Part shown: positions 15,090-18,176 of the stretch, piece by piece
How the letters are laid out: the number at the start of each line of letters is the position of its first letter
How positions within the stretch are numbered: position 1 is the stretch's first letter
From: Gammaproteobacteria bacterium
GTDB lineage: Bacteria > Pseudomonadota > Gammaproteobacteria > BMS3Bbin11
NCBI GenBank assembly: GCA_030597275.1
Contig: JAUVSB010000004.1
Coordinates: forward strand, 1-18,176
DNA length: 18,176 nt
Direction: 5' to 3'
The notes under the pieces: model-generated
What the model was told of the DNA's origin: nothing
Seen by the model: the letters and a program-made list of their open reading frames with translations, nothing else
Database searches by the model: none
Translations under genes and position numbers: made by a program

Positions 15090-15635
15090 TCATTTTTTCA
15101 TGATATTAGTTGGATAGCCATCCAGGCTTAACTGATTTTTTTCCTTCCAGTATTGCCTGATCCCCTCCTCACCTTTTTTCTCTGCCCAGTTGTTTAACTG
15201 TGCCCGTTCACCAGCATGGTCAAACAGAGGTACAGCCATGCAACAGGAAGTTTGAACTAAATCGATTTCCATATCATAGATCTGGCGACAACCTGGCAAA
15301 GGAGTAAATAATGAATAAAGCTCATTCCAGTCTTTGTCAGCCGGCATAATTTCTGTAACTTTACCATAGAGTCGAAGTATCATCGGCTCACTGGAAAAGG
15401 AACAAAACATGAGGGTCATGCGATTAACTTGCTGAATATGTGCTGATGTTTCGTTACCGCTGCCAGTGACATTTAACCAAATTACACGTTTATCATCCAG
15501 AACCCGTAGAGAGTCCATTCCTTTTGGTGAGACATTCACACGGCCCTGTTTTGCAGCGGTCGCGACAAAAAATATTTTTTGTTCAGTGATGAATGCAGCA
15601 AGGTTTTCGGTTATGCCGGGGTATTGTTTTGCCAT
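15090..15635 (-). CDS. Pyridoxamine 5'-phosphate oxidase-family protein
   Basis: A 181-residue PPOX-class split-barrel protein, probably FMN- or F420/heme-binding by family analogy. The N-terminal part has ITEQKIFFVATAAKQGRVNVSPKGMDSLRVLDDKRVIWLN, and then GSGNETSAHI and MTLMFCSF, the usual strand-turn-strand pattern of the family. There is no signal peptide. The reaction is unknown: such proteins reduce or bind flavins in several pathways and this one need not act on pyridoxamine. It lies 18 bases after the MAPEG gene on the same strand and 33 bases before the SnoaL-like gene, so the three may be one transcript. Confidence 0.8.
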   Translation of the reverse strand: MAKQYPGITENLAAFITEQKIFFVATAAKQGRVNVSPKGMDSLRVLDDKRVIWLNVTGSGNETSAHIQQVNRMTLMFCSFSSEPMILRLYGKVTEIMPADKDWNELYSLFTPLPGCRQIYDMEIDLVQTSCCMAVPLFDHAGERAQLNNWAEKKGEEGIRQYWKEKNQLSLDGYPTNIMKK

Positions 15636-15653
15636 GTTGTTATGCTCGTCCCG

Positions 15654-16046
15654 TCACAGGTTTAGTAACTTGTCATAGGGTAAGTAGATAAGGTTCAGAA
15701 TGGCCAGTGCCATTAGTGTATAGAGTGTGATTTTCATGCCCGTTACGCGACCGGAATGCCTTTCTTTCAATAGAGCATGAGCGTAGATGATCCGACCGAT
15801 TAGCAGCGAGGCTCCAAGTATATGTATCAACCAGATACTTGCATGATTTATTTCGAGCATGAGCAGTAGTAGCAAAGCCAGGGGAGTATATTGAACGGTA
15901 TTTGAATGAGCGGTTCTGGCACAAATAAGCTGTTTGTTGTCGCCATCACCATAACGAATTTTATGTTTGCGGCGGGCCTTGATGACATTCAGTGAAAGCC
16001 AGACTATCAGCAAGGCGAGTAATGAAGCATAAAGTGCAGTGATCAT
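15654..16046 (-). CDS. MAPEG-family membrane protein
   Basis: A 130-residue integral membrane protein with four predicted helices, of the MAPEG family (membrane-associated proteins in eicosanoid and glutathione metabolism; YecN-like in bacteria). The segment RTAHSNTVQYTPLALLLLLMLE is the family signature at the second helix. Members use or bind glutathione, but the substrate here is unknown. The ATG at 16046 has AAGG eight bases upstream. It follows the methyltransferase gene by 41 bases on the same strand. Confidence 0.85.
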   Translation of the reverse strand: MITALYASLLALLIVWLSLNVIKARRKHKIRYGDGDNKQLICARTAHSNTVQYTPLALLLLLMLEINHASIWLIHILGASLLIGRIIYAHALLKERHSGRVTGMKITLYTLMALAILNLIYLPYDKLLNL

Positions 16047-16087
16047 AGTTTTAACCTTGTTTAGCAGTAAAGTGGATCATGTTGAAG

Positions 16088-16867
16088 TCAGGACTTCTGC
16101 CAGACTCTGACAGTTAATGGCCAGTTAACAGTCAACTCAGTATCCGGGTTTCCCCATAGTTTTAACAATTTGTTTTGTACTATTTCAATCGGATTACTTT
16201 TATTTTCAGAAAGATAGATTTTGACGGCTGACCAGGTAGACAGGTAGCTAATCAGTTGTGCAAAGCTCCAGTTCAAGCTCATGCTGAACTTTGGGGTTGT
16301 TAATTCATCGTATGGAAAATTTATAGTTTTATAACCCTGTTCAACGAGGCGCCGTTCTGCAGGCCAATATTTGTTTAGAACTTTGCTATATAAATAATTG
16401 ATCTGTTCATCTATATCGGCTTGTAGCGTCAATAAGTTGTAGCTCCACACTGCCAGTATACCGCCCTCTTTCAGGGTTCGATCAACTTCAGATGTGAAAG
16501 CGGTAATATCAAACCAGTGTAGAGCCTGTGCAACGGTAATTAGATCCAGGCTCCTGGCTTTAATTCCAGAGTTTTCGGCCCTGGCGACACTATAACTAAT
16601 ACCTTCCTGTTTTTGTGTATGCTTGATTTGCGTTTCACTGGCATCTGTAGCAATGACCTTATTGAAGTGTTGCGCAAGACGAATGGCCGATTGACCTGAA
16701 CCTGTTGCACAGTCCCATGCAAGATTATGATCCTTTGTGATTGATGATAAATAGGAAAATAGCGCATCTGGGTAGGTCGGCCGATGCTTTGAATATGAGC
16801 CGGAGTCATGCGAAAAATGGTCTTTGAACAAAGGCCGCTTACCGAAGGTATTCGGGGGTGTACTCAT
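16088..16867 (-). CDS. Class I SAM-dependent methyltransferase
   Basis: A 259-residue methyltransferase of the Methyltransf_11 type, cytoplasmic. The N-terminus FKDHFSHDSGSYSKHRPTYP is typical of this subfamily. SAM-binding motif I is AWDCATGSG (50-58), with an acidic motif at D75 (ATDAS) and the segment LDLITVAQALHWFD (107-120). The substrate is unknown; small-molecule targets are common in this family. Its ATG overlaps the end of the upstream hydrolase by 29 bases, so translation of the two is likely coupled. Confidence 0.85.
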   Translation of the reverse strand: MSTPPNTFGKRPLFKDHFSHDSGSYSKHRPTYPDALFSYLSSITKDHNLAWDCATGSGQSAIRLAQHFNKVIATDASETQIKHTQKQEGISYSVARAENSGIKARSLDLITVAQALHWFDITAFTSEVDRTLKEGGILAVWSYNLLTLQADIDEQINYLYSKVLNKYWPAERRLVEQGYKTINFPYDELTTPKFSMSLNWSFAQLISYLSTWSAVKIYLSENKSNPIEIVQNKLLKLWGNPDTELTVNWPLTVRVWQKS

Positions 16868-17939
16868 TAATTTGCCCGGTTTCTAAATAAGGTCTGGTCA
16901 CTAATTCATAATAGTCGGCGCCACGCTCAAACCAGCGCGTAAAGGCATCATTCCATTCGTCAGGCATCTCCTTTGGAATCCAGAAACGATCAGGTATAGG
17001 TTCAGTAGGTACAGGCTTGCGTTGAATTTCAATCTCAGCGGTTACGACGCCCTCACCCCTATTATGTGACAACTTTTCCAGCACTTTGCCATCCGCATTT
17101 CCTATCGTTGTTTCGCCAAGATGGTTGGACTTATAGGGCCTGTCAGGCAGCTCAGGCCTAAAAAAACCTGTACCATAACCTGCATGTGAGCCCTGGATAA
17201 CCGGTACACCAAGCATTTTTGCCAGGCGTGGCGGCGCTTCCTGTAACATCCTCAGGTTAGCGGCCCAGCGCGGACTATCGGGGTCGGCATCATCAGGTAA
17301 TGTCCACCAGCAAGAGCTGCTGACGACCATGCGGACCCTGTTAAACAAGCGCCTGGGTGTTTGCGATCGTATAAGTTCCCAGCATAGAACTGAACCCACC
17401 GGGCCTATGGGTGTCGCTAGCACACCATCATCATTACCGCCCTGGTAATAGCAGTTTTCCCAGTAGGTTGGCAGGTCCTTGTCGTGCTGTACGAATGAGC
17501 CATCAGGAAAAACGAGTACAAAGGTATTAAAGACCTGCTTATTGCGTTCAGCAAGAAAAGAACCGCCGATAGTGGCATTGCCTTCGCGAGCGAGTTTTTT
17601 CAGCAGCTGAAGAGGTGCGCCTTCAAGCGGCTGTATCGCTTTTAGCATATCGTCATGGAATGCTGCGGCTGAAGTAAACATTTCTGGCAGGACTATCCAT
17701 CTGGATCCCTGGCGCAAAGCCTGTCGAATCAGATGTTCTGCCTGTTTTAAATTTGAAGTAACATCACCAAGTATGGGAGTCATCTGGATGGCGGCAACCT
17801 GCAATCGAACAGGATCCCCCTTGCCGGGTATTTGATTGTGATGACTTTCAGTCTTCCCGTATGCAGGCGAACACCCCGCTAACAGGCCACTTGCCAGGAA
17901 TTGATTGAACTGCCTTCTGGTAAGCTTTGAAGTCAACAT
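16839..17939 (-). CDS. Carbon-nitrogen hydrolase, Tat-type lipoprotein
   Basis: A 366-residue member of the nitrilase superfamily (amidase/nitrilase fold). The N-terminus has a twin-arginine motif TRRQF (7-11), a hydrophobic stretch and a lipobox LAGC (C23), so it is likely exported folded by Tat and anchored by lipid. The catalytic triad is visible: E86 (LPEMF), K154 (HDKDLP) and C186 (LCWELIRS). The C-terminus (about 300-366) is longer than in many family members. The substrate (an amide, nitrile or carbamoyl compound) is unknown. It heads an operon with the overlapping methyltransferase gene, and a candidate promoter lies 53 bp upstream. Confidence 0.87.
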   Translation of the reverse strand: MLTSKLTRRQFNQFLASGLLAGCSPAYGKTESHHNQIPGKGDPVRLQVAAIQMTPILGDVTSNLKQAEHLIRQALRQGSRWIVLPEMFTSAAAFHDDMLKAIQPLEGAPLQLLKKLAREGNATIGGSFLAERNKQVFNTFVLVFPDGSFVQHDKDLPTYWENCYYQGGNDDGVLATPIGPVGSVLCWELIRSQTPRRLFNRVRMVVSSSCWWTLPDDADPDSPRWAANLRMLQEAPPRLAKMLGVPVIQGSHAGYGTGFFRPELPDRPYKSNHLGETTIGNADGKVLEKLSHNRGEGVVTAEIEIQRKPVPTEPIPDRFWIPKEMPDEWNDAFTRWFERGADYYELVTRPYLETGQINEYTPEYLR

Positions 17940-17991
17940 AAGTCATTTCCCAATCATTTATTGCTAGTTTTTAATCTATTGGAATGATGAC

Positions 17992-18020
17992 AGCATAAAT
18001 GCCTGATGGAGGTTTGACAA
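17992..18020 (-). promoter_or_regulatory. Candidate promoter of the nitrilase-like/methyltransferase genes
   Basis: On the minus strand TTGTCA (18020-18015; 5/6 match to a -35) and TATGCT (17997-17992; 4/6 match to a -10) are 17 bases apart. The -10 lies 52 bp before the ATG at 17939. No other good candidate is seen in 17940-18065. Confidence 0.4.
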
Positions 18021-18065
18021 GCGAAGGCAGGATGAATCAGGTCAAAGAGGAAAGAAAAAATACTC

Positions 18066-18092
18066 AAAAAAAGCCCTGCTAAAAGGCAGGGC
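18066..18092 (-). terminator. Rho-independent terminator of the gene entering from the right
   Basis: On the minus strand GCCCTGC-6 nt-GCAGGGC (bases 18092-18073) is a perfect 7-bp stem with a CTTTTA loop, followed by seven T (complement of 18066-18072). It is 25 bp past the stop codon of the partial gene. Confidence 0.88.
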
Positions 18093-18116
18093 ATATAAAA
18101 CCGGAGGAGGTGTAAA

Positions 18117-18176
18117 TCAGTGTTTTAACAATACTGCACTAGAATCATCTTCAACCATATCTGGCAGCTCGTGAGC
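18117..18176 (-). CDS. C-terminal end of an unidentified gene (partial)
   Basis: An open frame enters from the right edge and ends at a TGA at 18117-18119. The 19 visible residues end in LPDMVEDDSSAVLLKH and are acidic. I do not recognise the family. Its reality is supported by the strong terminator placed right after the stop. Confidence 0.55.
   Translation of the reverse strand, partial: AHELPDMVEDDSSAVLLKH

Noticed and set aside
18103..18110. GGAGGAGG on the plus strand as a ribosome-binding site
   Set aside because: The following frame has no plausible start and gene; the region is the 3' flank of a minus-strand gene.
1..18176. CRISPR array, tRNA, rRNA, transposase, phage or defence genes
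   Set aside because: No regularly spaced repeats, cloverleaf, rRNA signature or matching protein motif was found on either strand.

Overview
The window is a chromosomal segment of a Gram-negative gammaproteobacterium, built around the replication-origin gene cluster. Two things show this. The first is the divergent arrangement of dnaA-dnaN (minus) against rpmH-rnpA-yidD-yidC-mnmE (plus). The second is the set of LPS-core and nitrogen genes (waaF, a WaaP/Kdo-kinase-like gene, ilvE, glnE). The base composition looks moderately AT-rich. I cannot name a genus.

Layout. 1-108: a Rho-independent terminator for dnaN, a pair of 18-nt direct repeats flanking it, and a perfect 16-bp ParB-binding parS palindrome just after the dnaN stop. 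109-2784: dnaN and dnaA on minus, separated by 210 bp that carry DnaA boxes. 2785-3098: a very AT-rich gene-free stretch with a perfect DnaA box and the rpmH promoter; the probable oriC is here and/or in the dnaA-dnaN gap. 3099-6861: rpmH, rnpA, yidD, yidC and mnmE, tightly packed and partly overlapping. 6929-7414: a scar in which the 5' part of a Ser/Thr protein kinase gene is joined to the 3' end of an acyltransferase-3 gene; the acyltransferase part also carries a 2-nt frameshift in a TA repeat. 7483-13343: a minus-strand run read as glnE, ilvE, small CHCC zinc-finger gene, waaF, WaaP-like kinase. 13457-14650: a secreted alpha/beta hydrolase and a DksA/TraR-type zinc-finger regulator (plus). 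14686-17939: accessory minus-strand genes: a SnoaL/NTF2-like gene broken by one base in a poly-T run, a PPOX-class flavin-type protein, a MAPEG membrane protein, a SAM methyltransferase and a Tat-type lipoprotein of the nitrilase superfamily. 18066-18176: a terminator and the last 19 codons of another minus-strand gene.

How the genes fit together. The left third is the conserved core for starting replication (DnaA, sliding clamp, origin, centromere-like parS) and for RNase P/ribosome assembly, membrane-protein insertion and tRNA wobble modification. The middle combines control of glutamine synthetase (GlnE) and branched-chain amino-acid transamination (IlvE) with inner-core LPS assembly (WaaF plus kinase). 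The right third holds small accessory enzymes with no obvious joint pathway.

I found no CRISPR array, tRNA, rRNA, prophage, transposase or recognisable defence system, and nothing I would call a new multi-gene system. The most useful non-routine signals are the parS site, the origin elements on both sides of dnaA, the kinase/acyltransferase deletion scar and the single-base break in the SnoaL-like gene.
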